Below are positions 1-12,623 of a stretch of DNA of 64,000 nt, one piece after another; position 1 is the first letter of the stretch; the number at the start of each line of letters is the position of its first letter. The position numbers and the translations under genes were made by a program. The stretch is from DASXHD01 sp036488725 (GTDB lineage: Bacteria > Myxococcota_A > Polyangia > Polyangiales > Polyangiaceae). The stretch lies in assembly GCA_036488725.1 (NCBI GenBank), contig DASXHD010000018.1:1-64000 (forward strand). The letters are read 5' to 3'. Below the pieces are notes generated by a model that searched no databases, was not told the DNA's origin, and worked only from the letters and a program-made list of their open reading frames with translations.

Positions 1-65
1 CGCCGGCCGAGCCGCTGAGCGCGAGTGGCGCGGGCGGCCGTCATGCTTTTTCCGCTTCGGAGGGC

Positions 66-434
66 ATGAACCACCATCACGACGACAGCCCTTCGCGCTT
101 TTCGCTCGTTCACTTTGCTCGCGCGATGCGGCGGGAGCCTACGCGCAGCGAGGCGATGCTCTGGGAGGCGCTGCGGCGGCGCGCGGTGGACCCGCGGTTT
201 CGACGGCAGCATCCGATGCATCCGTTCGTCGTCGACTTCTACTGCCCTTCGTACCGACTCGTCGTCGAGGTCGACGGGAGCGTACACGACGAGCCGGAGG
301 TCGCGGCGCACGACGTCGCTCGGCACGCTTGGCTCGAAGCAACGTTTGGCGTTCGCTTCTTGCGGCTCCCGGCGGCGCTCGTCGAACGCGACTTGGCCGC
401 AGCGCTCGCGCAGATTCGCGCGGTGCTTCAGTGA
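66..434 (+). CDS. DUF559 endonuclease-like protein
   Basis: A 122-residue protein of the DUF559 family, which is related to very-short-patch-repair-type nucleases. The N-terminal half has the family's helical segment with TRSEAMLWEALR (about residues 26-37), and the centre carries the PD-(D/E)XK-like core FVVDFYCP followed by VVEVDGSVH (about 54-75), supplying the acidic pair and the E-x-D expected of that fold. It is the usual length for a stand-alone DUF559 protein. An AGGG ribosome site lies just before the ATG. The next gene converges on it with a 2-nt gap. The substrate is unknown; the family call is firm, nuclease activity is inferred. Confidence 0.85.
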   Translation: MNHHHDDSPSRFSLVHFARAMRREPTRSEAMLWEALRRRAVDPRFRRQHPMHPFVVDFYCPSYRLVVEVDGSVHDEPEVAAHDVARHAWLEATFGVRFLRLPAALVERDLAAALAQIRAVLQ

Positions 435-436
435 CG

Positions 437-964
437 TCAGAATCGCGCGCCCAGATCGAGCGTGCACTCGAGCGCGGCGGCGGCGCCGGTGCCCGATGCG
501 AGCATCGACGGGCCGACGAGCGCGTCGAGCGCGAACGCGCCGAGGTCGAAGCTCGGGCCGAGACGCGCCGCCAAGTGAAAGAGCCCGAGCGTCGTCCGCC
601 CGTCGGAGATGAAGGCGCCGCCGACGCCTCCGCTGATCGCGAGCGCGAACGCGCCGGAGCGCCACGTGGCGAGGCGCGGTCGGAGCCCGAAGTCGGCGTC
701 GGCGATCCCGCCGAAGCCGCCGACGCCGAGCGCTTGCTCACCGCCTCCGAGGATCGCCAGGCGCGCGCCGACGAAAACCAACCGCTGCGCGCCGAACGCG
801 TAATGGAAGCTCACAGTCCCGCCGACGCCCGCGAGGTCGCCGCCGACGAAGGCGATGCCGCCCGCTTCGATTCTCGCGGCGCTCGGCTCGTACGCGTGGG
901 TTTGCGCAAACGCCGACGACGGCGCGAGCCATAGAAGCGCCAAGATCCAGCCCCCTCGTCTCAT
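437..964 (-). CDS. Exported outer-membrane-barrel-like protein, unknown function
   Basis: A 175-residue protein beginning MRRGGWILALLWLAPSSAFAQ, a clear Sec signal peptide with an AFA-Q cleavage site. The mature part is Gly- and Ala-rich with alternating hydrophobic strands (for example VGARLAILGGG and SFDLGAFALDALVGPSM) and ends in phenylalanine (LDLGARF*), the C-terminal pattern of beta-barrel outer-membrane proteins. The start was placed at the ATG directly before the signal peptide; an upstream in-frame extension exists but is Arg-rich and shows no protein-like pattern. I do not recognise a named family. Confidence 0.7.
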   Translation of the reverse strand: MRRGGWILALLWLAPSSAFAQTHAYEPSAARIEAGGIAFVGGDLAGVGGTVSFHYAFGAQRLVFVGARLAILGGGEQALGVGGFGGIADADFGLRPRLATWRSGAFALAISGGVGGAFISDGRTTLGLFHLAARLGPSFDLGAFALDALVGPSMLASGTGAAAALECTLDLGARF

Positions 965-1181
965 CGTTCGAGGATACTCGCGTCGGCGTACATGGCGCCC
1001 CGGTCGCGGGCGTTCCGCGGGAGAAGGGTCGCGTCTTGCGGTCGCCTGGCGCGCGGCCCGCGCGTGCGCGGATCGCCCTTGCAGCCCCCGCATGGGCCTC
1101 CGTCTCGCGCGCGGATCGCCCGTGAAACCCCTGCCAAGGGCCCCGTTGCGCGGTCCGGGACCTTTTGCGACACTCGGCGGC

Positions 1182-1865
1182 ATGAAGCTCTTCAACGACG
1201 ACACCGGGTGGGCCGAGGCTCGCCGTTCCATTCGCTTCACGCGCGCGGCGCTCGCGGCAGTCGCGGCGCACGAGAAGCTCGCCGCGACGATGACCAAGCT
1301 CCTTCGCGATTGGAAATCGATCGACGACGAACGGCTCGCGGCCGAGGACGAGACCGTCGACGCGAACGCCCTCGTGCGCTTTCGCGACTGGGAGCTCGAC
1401 GACGGCGTGACGCGCCTCGCGGAGAAGACGAAGGGCGATCACGGCGGCGACAGCAAAGAGTTCGGCGCGCTCTTCCCGGAGGCGCCGCACGAGGTCGTGC
1501 GGCTCGGGCTCGCGAGCGAAATCGATCGCATCAAGAAATGGAAAGCCGCGACCGAGTCGCTCTCGCTCTCGAAGAACGTGCGCGCCCAGCTCGGCGACAT
1601 CGACAAGACCTGCGCGAGCGGCAAGAAAGCGCTCGACGCGCGCGAGGCCGCGGCGACGTCGTCGACGAAGATCGCGCTGCGCATGGAGCATTGGAAAGAC
1701 GACGCCAACGGCGCGCGCCGCAGCATCGAGACGGCGCTCGCCGACTACGCGAACAAGCACGGCCTGCCGCGCGATTACCCGAGCGCGTTCTTCCCGGCCC
1801 CCGCCGCGCGCCCGAAGAAGAAAACGACGACGCCGACACCGACCGCGGCCACACAAGGCGCCTGA
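1182..1865 (+). CDS. Hypothetical soluble helical protein
   Basis: A 227-residue protein I do not recognise. It starts MKLFNDDTGWAEARRS, has no signal peptide, and is mostly charged helix (long runs with heptad-like spacing such as IKKWKAATESLSLSKN), ending in a Lys/Pro/Thr-rich tail (ARPKKKTTTPTP). The general look, paired long helices with a flexible tail, suggests a structural or packaging role, but this is only an impression. The 217-nt stretch before it contains a 13-bp direct repeat at 1066-1078 and 1109-1121. The next gene, a lipoprotein, starts 47 nt downstream on the same strand. Confidence 0.6.
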   Translation: MKLFNDDTGWAEARRSIRFTRAALAAVAAHEKLAATMTKLLRDWKSIDDERLAAEDETVDANALVRFRDWELDDGVTRLAEKTKGDHGGDSKEFGALFPEAPHEVVRLGLASEIDRIKKWKAATESLSLSKNVRAQLGDIDKTCASGKKALDAREAAATSSTKIALRMEHWKDDANGARRSIETALADYANKHGLPRDYPSAFFPAPAARPKKKTTTPTPTAATQGA

Positions 1866-1912
1866 GCCCTAGGCCTCCGCGCGGGGGTGCTATCTTGGCG
1901 CGCAGCGATCGC

Positions 1913-2653
1913 ATGGCGATGAAATTTCTGTCCGTCCTCGGCGCGCTCCTTCTCGGCGCGTGTCACTCGAGCGCGATCACGAACGGCGCGCCTGCGCCCG
2001 ACGAGACCGAAGCGGGCGGCACGAAGGTCATCGTCTCCGAGGCGACCGACGCGGCCGTCCCTGACTGCACGATTCATCTCGTGAGCGCCGCGTTCACGGG
2101 CGAGCACGCGACGAAAGTGGGCGCGGTGAAAATCGAAGGCGACTACACGAGGACGCTCGCGAAAGTCGAGGTCACGCGCGGCGGGGCGGCGGGGCATCCG
2201 ACGGAGACGGCGTGGTCGGGGACCTTCAACGGCCCGCGCGACGCGCTCTTCGAAACGCTGCGGCGCCACGTGTGCACCGCGCCGCGCGTCTACGCGCTCG
2301 CGCCCGAGGGCAACAAAGATCCGACGAAGGGGGCCGTCCTGATGGACGTCTGGGAGATGACGCCGGACGAAAAGGCCGACGTCGAAAATATGTGCAACGC
2401 GCTCGCGCACGCTGACGCCGGAGCCAACGCCGACGCGCGCGATCACGCCGTCATGGCGTACGTCGAGGACACGACGACGACGACCAAGTGGGACGCGTGG
2501 CGGCGCAGCTTCGCGCGCGAGCGCGGCGAGTCGTTCGCGAACAAAAGCGATCCCAAGCCACTCTTTCACGCGCGCGGCGCCGAGCTCGCCGCAGCCGCGC
2601 AGGCGATCGGCGTCGCGAGCTGCCCCCTCGCCGCGGACTGGAAAAAACGATGA
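1913..2653 (+). CDS. Putative lipoprotein, unknown function
   Basis: A 246-residue protein starting MAMKFLSVLGALLLGAC; the lipobox LGAC predicts acylation at Cys 17. The mature part begins with a low-complexity acidic linker and continues into a globular domain that contains four further Cys (PDCTIHL, RHVCTAP, ENMCNAL, VASCPLA), probably two disulfides in the periplasm. No family recognised. Its stop overlaps the start of the next gene by 4 nt (ATGA), so the two are probably translationally coupled. Confidence 0.65.
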   Translation: MAMKFLSVLGALLLGACHSSAITNGAPAPDETEAGGTKVIVSEATDAAVPDCTIHLVSAAFTGEHATKVGAVKIEGDYTRTLAKVEVTRGGAAGHPTETAWSGTFNGPRDALFETLRRHVCTAPRVYALAPEGNKDPTKGAVLMDVWEMTPDEKADVENMCNALAHADAGANADARDHAVMAYVEDTTTTTKWDAWRRSFARERGESFANKSDPKPLFHARGAELAAAAQAIGVASCPLAADWKKR

Positions 2654-3210
2654 CGCAGCAAGGTTGGGCACCGCTTCCCCCGCCGGCGCAGGCACCTCCG
2701 CCGGCGTATTTCGCGCCGCCGCCGCCGCCCGCCACGCCGTCGGGCCTCTACAAGGCGCTCGGCATCGTGCAGCTCGTGCTCGGCATCGCGGGCGTTCTTT
2801 ACGCGATCCTCTCGATCGTCCTGTCGCTCGCGATCGTGCTCGGGGCAACGAGGTCGGCGCTCGGGGGAACCCCCGGGATGGCGCTCGCCGTGGGCCGCAG
2901 CGCGGTCAACGTGCTGACGGGCGCGCTCCTCGGCGTCACCGGCTTCGGCGTGCTCAAAGCCAAACGTTGGTCGCGCTGGGTCGGCGTCGCGTACGCGTCG
3001 ATCTCGCTCGCCGAGAGCATCGGCGGCACCGCGCTCAACTTCGTCGTGGTGTCGTCGGCGACGCGCCTGGGCGGCTCGTCCGGCGTCCACGAATTCGAGG
3101 CGATTCTCATCGGGACCGCGGTGTTCGGCGTGCTCGTCGCGGCCATCGTCCCGGTCGTCACGCTCGTCGCGCTTCTTTCGAGGCGTGCGAAAAGCGAGCT
3201 CGACCAGTAA
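2650..3210 (+). CDS. Small Pro-rich integral membrane protein
   Basis: A 186-residue protein with a cytoplasmic Pro/Ala-rich head (about residues 4-31) and four predicted membrane segments (about 36-62, 78-98, 105-125 and 145-172). The motif GVLKAKRWSRWVGVAYA between segments two and three matches the next gene's VVRGKRWGRTASLVYA, so the two are paralogues in tandem. No enzyme motif is visible. It is coupled to the upstream lipoprotein by a 4-nt overlap. Confidence 0.65.
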   Translation: MTQQGWAPLPPPAQAPPPAYFAPPPPPATPSGLYKALGIVQLVLGIAGVLYAILSIVLSLAIVLGATRSALGGTPGMALAVGRSAVNVLTGALLGVTGFGVLKAKRWSRWVGVAYASISLAESIGGTALNFVVVSSATRLGGSSGVHEFEAILIGTAVFGVLVAAIVPVVTLVALLSRRAKSELDQ

Positions 3211-3221
3211 GCTCGCGCGCC

Positions 3222-3761
3222 ATGTTCCCGTACCAAGTCGAGCCGCCGCGCCCGCCGGGGCCGAGCACCGGGCTCAAGGTGCTCGCCATCATCCAAATCA
3301 TTTTCGGCGCGTTCGGCCTGCTCGCCGCGCCGGTCGGCATCGTGCTCGCGTTCGTCAACGCGGCGTCGAAGGATCCCGTTCAGCGGCGTTTGCACGAGCT
3401 CATGTGGGAAGGGCCGGTCGGCGCGTGGTCGTACGCCGCGCAAGCGTTCGCGCTGATCTTCGGGATCGCGCTTCTCGCCGGCGGCATCGGCGTCGTACGC
3501 GGCAAGCGCTGGGGGCGCACGGCGAGCCTCGTCTACGCGATCGGAACGCTCGTCACGATCGTCATCACGCAAGCCGTGCTCACCATCGCGGTCTACCCGG
3601 AGCTCTTCGACATGATGAGCAGCGCGACGACTCCGGTGCAGCGCGCCGGCGCGATGGGCGGGCTCCTCGGCGGGATCGGCGGCGCCGTCTTCAGCGTGAT
3701 TTTGCCGTCGATCGTGCTCATCGTGATGGCGCGTCGGGCGACGCGCGAGCAGCTGGTCTGA
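3222..3761 (+). CDS. Small integral membrane protein, paralogue of its upstream neighbour
   Basis: A 179-residue protein with the same plan as the preceding gene: Pro-rich N-terminus, a first membrane segment (LKVLAIIQIIFGAFGLLAAP), a loop, and a GKRWGRTASLVYAI segment, then two more membrane segments. It probably sits in the inner membrane. Its 3' end overlaps the convergent glycosyltransferase gene by 44 nt, and both reading frames look real up to their stops. Function unknown. Confidence 0.65.
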   Translation: MFPYQVEPPRPPGPSTGLKVLAIIQIIFGAFGLLAAPVGIVLAFVNAASKDPVQRRLHELMWEGPVGAWSYAAQAFALIFGIALLAGGIGVVRGKRWGRTASLVYAIGTLVTIVITQAVLTIAVYPELFDMMSSATTPVQRAGAMGGLLGGIGGAVFSVILPSIVLIVMARRATREQLV

Positions 3762-5106
3762 AGACGACGTAACCGGCGCCGGTCGATCCGAGCGGCAGCT
3801 CCGCGGCGACCGAGTAGTGCTCGCGCACGAGCGGATCGCGCGCGAGACGCGCCGCGACGACGTGACCCCATTCGTCGGGCAGTGCGGTCGTCCAGAGCAC
3901 GATCGCGTCGACGTGACGATCGAGGAGCATCGCGCCCGAGACGCGTTTGGACGTGTGCCCGCCCGGGAGCGCTGCGATGTCCGGATCGGTCAGGCCCGCG
4001 AGGTCGACGATCGCGACGTCGGCGCACGCCGAGACCCAGCCGACGTCGACGGCCGCGATGGTCTTCGCGCCGGCGAGCACCGGCCTCGCGCGCCCGATCA
4101 GATCCTCGCGCTCGCTCATGACGTGCCGGCCGCGCGGGCCGGCCGACGCGAAGACCCACGCTGCGAGGCCCACGGCGGCGCACGTTCGCAGCCAAAATAG
4201 CGGGCCGCGAGAGATATGTGCGATCTGCATGTGAATCGCGAGCACCGACGGCAAGACCGGCACGAAGAGACGCGCGTACGGCATCGAGTCGCCGCCCGCG
4301 AGCACGATCGCCAGCACGTGCACGCCGAACGCGACCGCGAGCGCGCGATGCGCCGGAGGGATCTTCACGAGCGCGCGCGGCGCGAGCAAGAAGACGGGTA
4401 AGCCGCACGCCGCGAGCCCGGCGATGGCGTAGACGGCGCCGTGCGTCGGATCGCTCGGCTTGGCGAGGACCGCGAGCGGCGCGAAGTGTCCGAACGCGAC
4501 GCGTCGCGCGAGCGCGCACGCCGCGAAGGGTGCCGCCGCGACGAGCGTCGCCCCGATGACGCCACCCGGACGCGCGCGACGCGCGAGCGCGAGCCCGCAT
4601 GACGCCGCCGTCGCCCACGGCAAGAGCTCGGGCCGCACCGCCGCCGCCAAACCCGCAAAAACCGGCGCCCACGGCGACTCCATGCAGAATACACACATCG
4701 TGCCGAGCAAGGTCGCGAGCGGCGTCTCCATGCCGCTCGCTCCCCACGCTGCGAGCGGGAGACAGACCGCCACCGCCGCGAGCGCCGTGAGCGCCGCGAT
4801 GCGATTCGTTCGCGACGCGCACCGACCGAGGAGCGCGCCCGCGCCGGCGTGAAGGAGGAGATCCATCGCTTTGACGCGCACGAGGACGGTCATCGCGGGC
4901 GCACGGGCGAGCGGCGCGATCAAAAACGGCCACGGCAGCGGCGTCACGCCGTCGGTCGACGGCCCGGCCGGGTTGAATCGATAGCCGACGCCGGCCGCGA
5001 GGTGCCGCGCGTACCGAATCGAGATGAGCGCGTCGTCGACGGTGAAGCCCCACATCGCGAGCGCCGACAGCGTCGCGACCGCGGCAAAAACAAGGGCCCA
5101 GCGCAC
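3718..5106 (-). CDS. GT-C fold polyprenyl-phosphate-dependent glycosyltransferase-like membrane protein
   Basis: A roughly 462-residue polytopic membrane protein. After the first membrane segment comes the motif TVDDALISIRYARHLAAG followed by GYRFNPAGPSTDG; an acidic pair in the first outer loop followed by an NPxGPxxDGxT stretch is typical of GT-C glycosyltransferases that take sugars from polyprenyl-phosphate carriers, including AftB-like enzymes. Many hydrophobic segments follow, and a soluble C-terminal domain. No ATG lies near the motif, so I chose the GTG at 5106, immediately before the first membrane segment; an ATG much further upstream would run through the divergent gene. The acceptor is unknown. 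Confidence 0.7.
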   Translation of the reverse strand: MRWALVFAAVATLSALAMWGFTVDDALISIRYARHLAAGVGYRFNPAGPSTDGVTPLPWPFLIAPLARAPAMTVLVRVKAMDLLLHAGAGALLGRCASRTNRIAALTALAAVAVCLPLAAWGASGMETPLATLLGTMCVFCMESPWAPVFAGLAAAVRPELLPWATAASCGLALARRARPGGVIGATLVAAAPFAACALARRVAFGHFAPLAVLAKPSDPTHGAVYAIAGLAACGLPVFLLAPRALVKIPPAHRALAVAFGVHVLAIVLAGGDSMPYARLFVPVLPSVLAIHMQIAHISRGPLFWLRTCAAVGLAAWVFASAGPRGRHVMSEREDLIGRARPVLAGAKTIAAVDVGWVSACADVAIVDLAGLTDPDIAALPGGHTSKRVSGAMLLDRHVDAIVLWTTALPDEWGHVVAARLARDPLVREHYSVAAELPLGSTGAGYVVFRPAARASPDAPSR

Positions 5107-5206
5107 TCGCGTCCGGCTATCAGCCTCGCCGCGAGTTGTCCAATGCGCGGCGAAGGACGCCGAAAACTCGCGGGGACCGCGCGCGCTCCCTACGATCCGA
5201 TCATCG

Positions 5207-7459
5207 ATGCGTGCTTTCGAAATTTTCGTGGGCCAGGCGAGCGCCGCGCGTGACGTGCTCGACGTGTTCGTCAACGGCGCCAACGTGACCGCGCAAGTCG
5301 GCGGCGGGGGCGCCGTCCTCGGCGAGCTCGCGCGCGCAGTCGCGACGCTCGCCCTCGCGCCGCGCGGCAAGGCGCTGGTCCGTTTCTACGACGAGCCGTG
5401 GGAGCTCTGCATCGAGAGGCTCGGCGGCGTCGCGTCGCTCAGCGTCTATCGCACCGGCGCGCAGCCGGAGGTCGTCGTCTACGACGCGCGCGTTCCGTTC
5501 GCCGACGTCGTCGCGAGCGCGCGCGACGCGGTGCTGTCTGCCGCGAAGGCCGGCGGCGAGCACGTGTTCGAGCTTCGCGAGGCGGCGACGCGCCTCGAAG
5601 CGTGCGAAGTCTCGCCCGACGAGCCGCCGTCGGAAGGCGCCGAGCCGGTGCCCGTCTCGGTCGAGCTCGAGAGCGACGTGCCGCTCGCGTTCGGCGCCGA
5701 GTTCTCGCTCCGCACCAACGACGACGTCCCCGCCGAGGCCGCGATCGAACGCACCGATCTCCACGGCCTCATCTTCCGCGGCCGAATCCGCGCGGTCGTC
5801 CGCGGCCGCGCCGTCGAGCTCGGTGAGGCCTTCCCGTTTCTCTTCGCCGAGCGTCTCTTGTCGGTGATGCAGCGCGTGCTCGACGCCTTCGAGCAAGGTC
5901 GTCCGCTCCACGTTCGCGAGACCGCCGGCGGCGTTCGCTTCGGCGCGCGCATCGGGCCGTCGGGCGACGTCGCGCTGGTACTTGCAAACTACACGTTTCC
6001 GTCGCTCGCGGTTTCGGACGCGGTCTTCGCGGCGCTCGCGTTCGGGCGCTCGCTCTCGCGTGCGCTCGTCAGGCGCGATCGCTCGCAGACGCACAACCTC
6101 CGGCTCGTCGCGTTTCGACGCGCGCTTCGCGAGACGCAGGAGCACCTCCACGACGCGTGCCGCTGCGACAGCAAGACCAACCCGCGCCCCGAGCCGTACC
6201 GCGCCTACGCGACCGCCGCGCCCGCGCCCGTCGCGCCGAAGCACGCGCTCGCCGCGCGGCTCCGCTACGTGCCGCGTTGGCGCGCGCTCGTTCCGGGGAT
6301 CGATCTCCGCGCGACCTTCTTGTGCGGCGATCGGCTCGTCGTCGGCGGCGCGCACGAAACGTTCTGTCTCGATCGCACGAGCGGCGAGGTCATGTGGCGC
6401 GTGCCGACGCGACGCGCGCCGTGCGTTCCGACGCCGTACGGCATCGCGCGCCTGCACGCCGACGGTGAGCTCCACGTGCTCGACCTCGTCACGGGCGGTC
6501 TCCGCGCGCGCGCCAAGCTCCGGCCGCGCACGTCGGGCCCCGCGGCCGGCGCGGTCGTCGGCGCGCCGGGATTGCCCAAGCTGCTCGTCGTGACCGAAGG
6601 CGAGCACCACCTCGTCGCGATCGATCTCCTCACCGGCGAAGCGCGCTGGCGAACGGCGTGGGGCAACGGCAGCGTGCTCCGCCTGCGCCGGCTCGGCAAA
6701 TTGTTGTATTATACAAGTGGCGACACGGCAGTCACCGCGGTCGACGTCGCGACCGGCTCGGTCGTCTGGCGCGTGCGCGATCGCCTTCGTTTCTGCGGCA
6801 CGCCGCAAGCGGCGCACGACGTCATCTTCGCGATTGCCGGCGGCGTCTCGGGCGCCGGCACGCTCTACGCGATCGACGCGTTCGAAGGAAAACCGAAATT
6901 CGCCGCCCCCCTGCCCGGCCCCGATCAGAGCGGGGACCTGCACGTCCGCGCGGGCAACATCGCGACGGTCGAAGGCTCGCCGCTCGTCGGCGCGCACACC
7001 GTGGCGGTCGCCGTGCGCGATCGCGAGGGCGTCCGACTCGCCGCCTTCGATCGCGCGACCGGCGCGCTCGCGTGGACCTCGCCCGCGACCGTCGCCCCGA
7101 GCGGAACGTCGTGGCTCGCGGTCGATGACACCTTCCTCGGCAACACGCCGACCGGCGAGCTCGTCGCGATCGACGGCGCGACCGGTGCGCTCCGCTACCG
7201 CCACGTGCTCGGCCGCATGCTCGAAGCCGACGTCCCTCGGCGTCTCGAGCCCGTCCTCCGCGGCGGCGCCGTCTACGTTCCGCACGCCGACGTCCACGTC
7301 TTCCGCCCGAGCGACGGCAGCCCTCTCGGCACCGTCGGCCCGTGCGACACGATCCCGGACTTGCTCCGCGTCGACGAACGATGCGACGTCTACGTCGCCG
7401 AAGAGAGCGGCCACATGGCGTGCTTCGGCGTCGCGACGCGTCTTCAGCGCGTGAAGTGA
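5207..7459 (+). CDS. PQQ-binding-like beta-propeller repeat protein
   Basis: A 750-residue protein without a signal peptide. Residues 1 to about 350 form an unrecognised domain with many beta-type segments. From about residue 360 onward there are repeated PQQ/BamB-type blades, seen as recurring tetrads such as FCLDRTSGEVMWRV, LVAIDLLTGEARWRT, VTAVDVATGSVVWRV and LAAFDRATGALAWTS. The repeats suggest a propeller used for binding rather than a quinoprotein enzyme, since no dehydrogenase motif is visible. A run of rare codons encoding LLYYTS at 6701-6718 contains one of the scattered TGYANNNTRCA sites. Diverges from the glycosyltransferase gene. Confidence 0.8.
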   Translation: MRAFEIFVGQASAARDVLDVFVNGANVTAQVGGGGAVLGELARAVATLALAPRGKALVRFYDEPWELCIERLGGVASLSVYRTGAQPEVVVYDARVPFADVVASARDAVLSAAKAGGEHVFELREAATRLEACEVSPDEPPSEGAEPVPVSVELESDVPLAFGAEFSLRTNDDVPAEAAIERTDLHGLIFRGRIRAVVRGRAVELGEAFPFLFAERLLSVMQRVLDAFEQGRPLHVRETAGGVRFGARIGPSGDVALVLANYTFPSLAVSDAVFAALAFGRSLSRALVRRDRSQTHNLRLVAFRRALRETQEHLHDACRCDSKTNPRPEPYRAYATAAPAPVAPKHALAARLRYVPRWRALVPGIDLRATFLCGDRLVVGGAHETFCLDRTSGEVMWRVPTRRAPCVPTPYGIARLHADGELHVLDLVTGGLRARAKLRPRTSGPAAGAVVGAPGLPKLLVVTEGEHHLVAIDLLTGEARWRTAWGNGSVLRLRRLGKLLYYTSGDTAVTAVDVATGSVVWRVRDRLRFCGTPQAAHDVIFAIAGGVSGAGTLYAIDAFEGKPKFAAPLPGPDQSGDLHVRAGNIATVEGSPLVGAHTVAVAVRDREGVRLAAFDRATGALAWTSPATVAPSGTSWLAVDDTFLGNTPTGELVAIDGATGALRYRHVLGRMLEADVPRRLEPVLRGGAVYVPHADVHVFRPSDGSPLGTVGPCDTIPDLLRVDERCDVYVAEESGHMACFGVATRLQRVK

Positions 7460-7466
7460 AGCTCTC

Positions 7467-9503
<2,037 letters not shown>

Positions 9504-9589
9504 CGGCGCGGCATGTCATGCGCTAGGGTCGCGCCTGTCAAGCTGAGCGCTCGACACGATGGGCGCACGCCAGTCATAATGGGACCCGA

Positions 9590-10491
9590 GTGACTCGGCT
9601 TCGAATGCTTCAGGCGGTAGGCGCGGCGGCGCTGGCCGCGTGCGCCGTCCTGGCGTGCGCGGACGTGTTCGGCGTGCACAACGCCGACCTCGACGCGAGC
9701 TTCGACGCGGCGTTCGACGCGGGCATCGACGCGCCCGAGGACGTGCAGCCGGACTACGTGCTCGGCGACGTGGTCGACTTTGACGTGAACACGGCGGTGT
9801 GCGACGGCGGAATCACCGTCGTCGGCGCGGACGCGGCCGTGTGGGTCTCGGCGACCGGCAGCGACACGAGCGGCTGCGGGACGACCGACTCGCCGTGTCA
9901 GAGCGTCGGCTACGCGCTCGGCGTCGCGGGCACGACGACGAAATACGTTTACCTCGATCAAGCGACGTTCCGCGAGAACGTCGCGATCGGCGCGGGCCAG
10001 GCGGGCGTCACGATTCAGGGCGGGTTCCAGCGCGACGCGGGCTGGACGGCCACTTGCGACAACTCGCTCTCGACGATTTGGCCGCTCGACGACGGCGGCG
10101 CGGTCGCGGTCGACATCCAAGGCGCGCCCGGCGTGACGCTTCGTCTGCTCACCGTTCGCTCGAAGACGAACGGCGCGCCCGGCTCGGGCGAGTCGGTCTA
10201 CGCGGTGCGCGTCGAGAACAGCAATCCGGTCGCGCTCGAGAACGTGACGCTCGTCGCGCAGCACGGCGGCGACGGAAAATGGGGCACCGGCGGCGCGCAG
10301 GGTCTCGGCTGCACGACCGGCAGCTCCGGGGGCGGCGGCCCGGGCTCGCCCGGCGCGCCGAGCGGACCCGGCACTTTCGGGCCGAACGGCTTCACGCCCG
10401 ACACCGCGAGCCAGGGAGGCCCCGGCGCGCTGGGCAGTTCGATGCCCGGCTCGCAGGGCGGCGGAACCAACTGCATCACGAGCTGCGGACC

Positions 10492-10495
<4 letters not shown>
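9590..10495 (+). CDS. Gly-rich surface lipoprotein with DUF1565/beta-helix-like domain
   Basis: A 301-residue protein starting at a GTG (an in-frame ATG lies five codons later at 9605). The signal segment LAACAVLACADVFG contains possible lipoboxes. A DASFDAAFDAGIDAPED linker follows, then a domain with VWVSATGSDTSGCGTTDSPCQSVGYAL, the opening typical of DUF1565 right-handed beta-helix proteins. The C-terminal 70 residues are Gly/Pro/Ser-rich and collagen-like. Compared with full beta-helix proteins it stops early, and the adjoining gene resembles the missing later part. Coupled to that gene by a 4-nt overlap. Confidence 0.7.
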
Positions 10496-11162
<667 letters not shown>

Positions 11163-11166
<4 letters not shown>

Positions 11167-12623
11167 GCGGCGCGAGCCCCGTCGCGATCGGATCGACGAT
11201 CGCAGGCAAATACCGCGTCGAACGGGTGCTCGGCCAAGGCGGCATGGGCGTCGTCGTCGTCGCGATGCACGACGAGCTCGACCAGCGCGTCGCGATCAAG
11301 TTCCTCTTGCCCGACGCGCTCAGCGACGCCGAGTGGGTCGCTCGCTTCTCGCGCGAAGCCAAAGCCGCCGCGCGCATCAAGAGCGAGCACGCGGTGAAAG
11401 TCTACGACGTCGGCAAGCTCGAGACCGGCGCTCCGTACATGGTGATGGAGTACCTCGAGGGTCAGGATCTCCAGACCATCCTCAACGAGAAAGGCTCGCT
11501 GCCCGTCTCCGACGCGGTCGAGTATTTGCTCCAAGCGTGCGAGGCGATCGCCGAGGCGCACTCCGCGGGCGTCGTGCACCGCGATCTCAAGCCGGCGAAT
11601 CTCTTCGTCACCCACCGCACCGACGGGTCGTCGTGCGTGAAGATCCTCGACTTCGGCATCTCGAAGCTCACGCCGCTCACCGATGGCGGCGCGCGCGAGC
11701 AGACGATGACCAACACGACCGCGATCGTCGGGTCGCCGCTCTACATGTCGCCCGAGCAGATGCGCGCGTCGAAGAACGTCGATCGACGGACCGACATTTG
11801 GTCGCTCGGCGTCATCTTGCAGGAGCTCGTGTCGGGCGCGCCTTCGTTCGTCGCGAACACGACCGCCGAGCTCTGCGCGCTCGTGCTCACCGCGGCGCCG
11901 TCGCCGCTCGCGCTCCCGAACGCGCCGGGGCTCGACGCCGTCATCGCGCGCTGCCTCGAGAAGACGCCCGAGAAGCGCTACACGAACGTCGCCGAGCTCG
12001 CGCACGCGCTCGAGCGGTTCGGGCCAGCGTCGGTGAAGACGTCGGTCGAGCGCATCGCGCGTCTCGGCGGCGGCTCGCGCAGCAGTTTGACCTCCGCGCC
12101 CGAGCCGGCGGCGCAGTCGGTCGTGCTTCCCGCAGGTCCGGCGTCGCGGCAAGTGTCGACGCTCGACCGCACGGAGCTCAGCGATTCCGGCGCGACCCGC
12201 GCGCCGCCCGCGAATCCGGCGCCTGCGGCGACGGTCGTCGGAAGCGGCACGTCGGCCGCGTGGGGCTCGTCGAACGCGCCCGCGAAAAAATCCAAGCTGC
12301 CATTCGTGATCGCCGGCGGCGCGCTCGCTGCCGTCGCCGTGCTCGGCGGCATCGCGTTCGCGCTGAGCGGCAGCCATCCGCCCGCGCCCACGCACGCGAG
12401 CGATCCAGTCGTCGCTGAGCCCAAACCAGCCCCGGTCGAAATCACGACGCCCGCAGTCGCAGTCACGGCGACGGCCACGGCGACGGTCACGGCCACCACC
12501 GCCACCACGGCTCCCGCGCATCACCCGACCGCTGCGCACCCGACGGCCAAACCTCCCGCGAGCGGCGCGAAGCACCCGACCGCCGCCCCGCTCGACACGA
12601 GCGGATTCGGAGGCCGCAATTGA
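11163..12623 (+). CDS. Ser/Thr protein kinase, single-pass membrane
   Basis: A 486-residue Hanks-type kinase. The N-terminal catalytic domain (about residues 17-285) has the Gly loop VLGQGGMGVVVVA, the VAIK lysine (RVAIKFLL), VVHRDLKPANLF, ILDFGISK, SPEQ and RTDIWSLGVI, so it should be active. A low-complexity Pro/Ala/Thr linker leads to one membrane segment (LPFVIAGGALAAVAVLGGIAFAL, about 380-402) and a Thr/Ala/Pro/His-rich outer tail with no folded domain. The following gene starts within its stop codon. Two more kinase and TPR-partner pairs of the same layout occur in the window. Confidence 0.93.

Noticed and set aside
1066..1121. 13-bp direct repeat GCGCGGATCGCCC, two copies 43 bp apart
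   Set aside because: GC-only words of this kind are common in the genome and no regulator or symmetry supports an operator.
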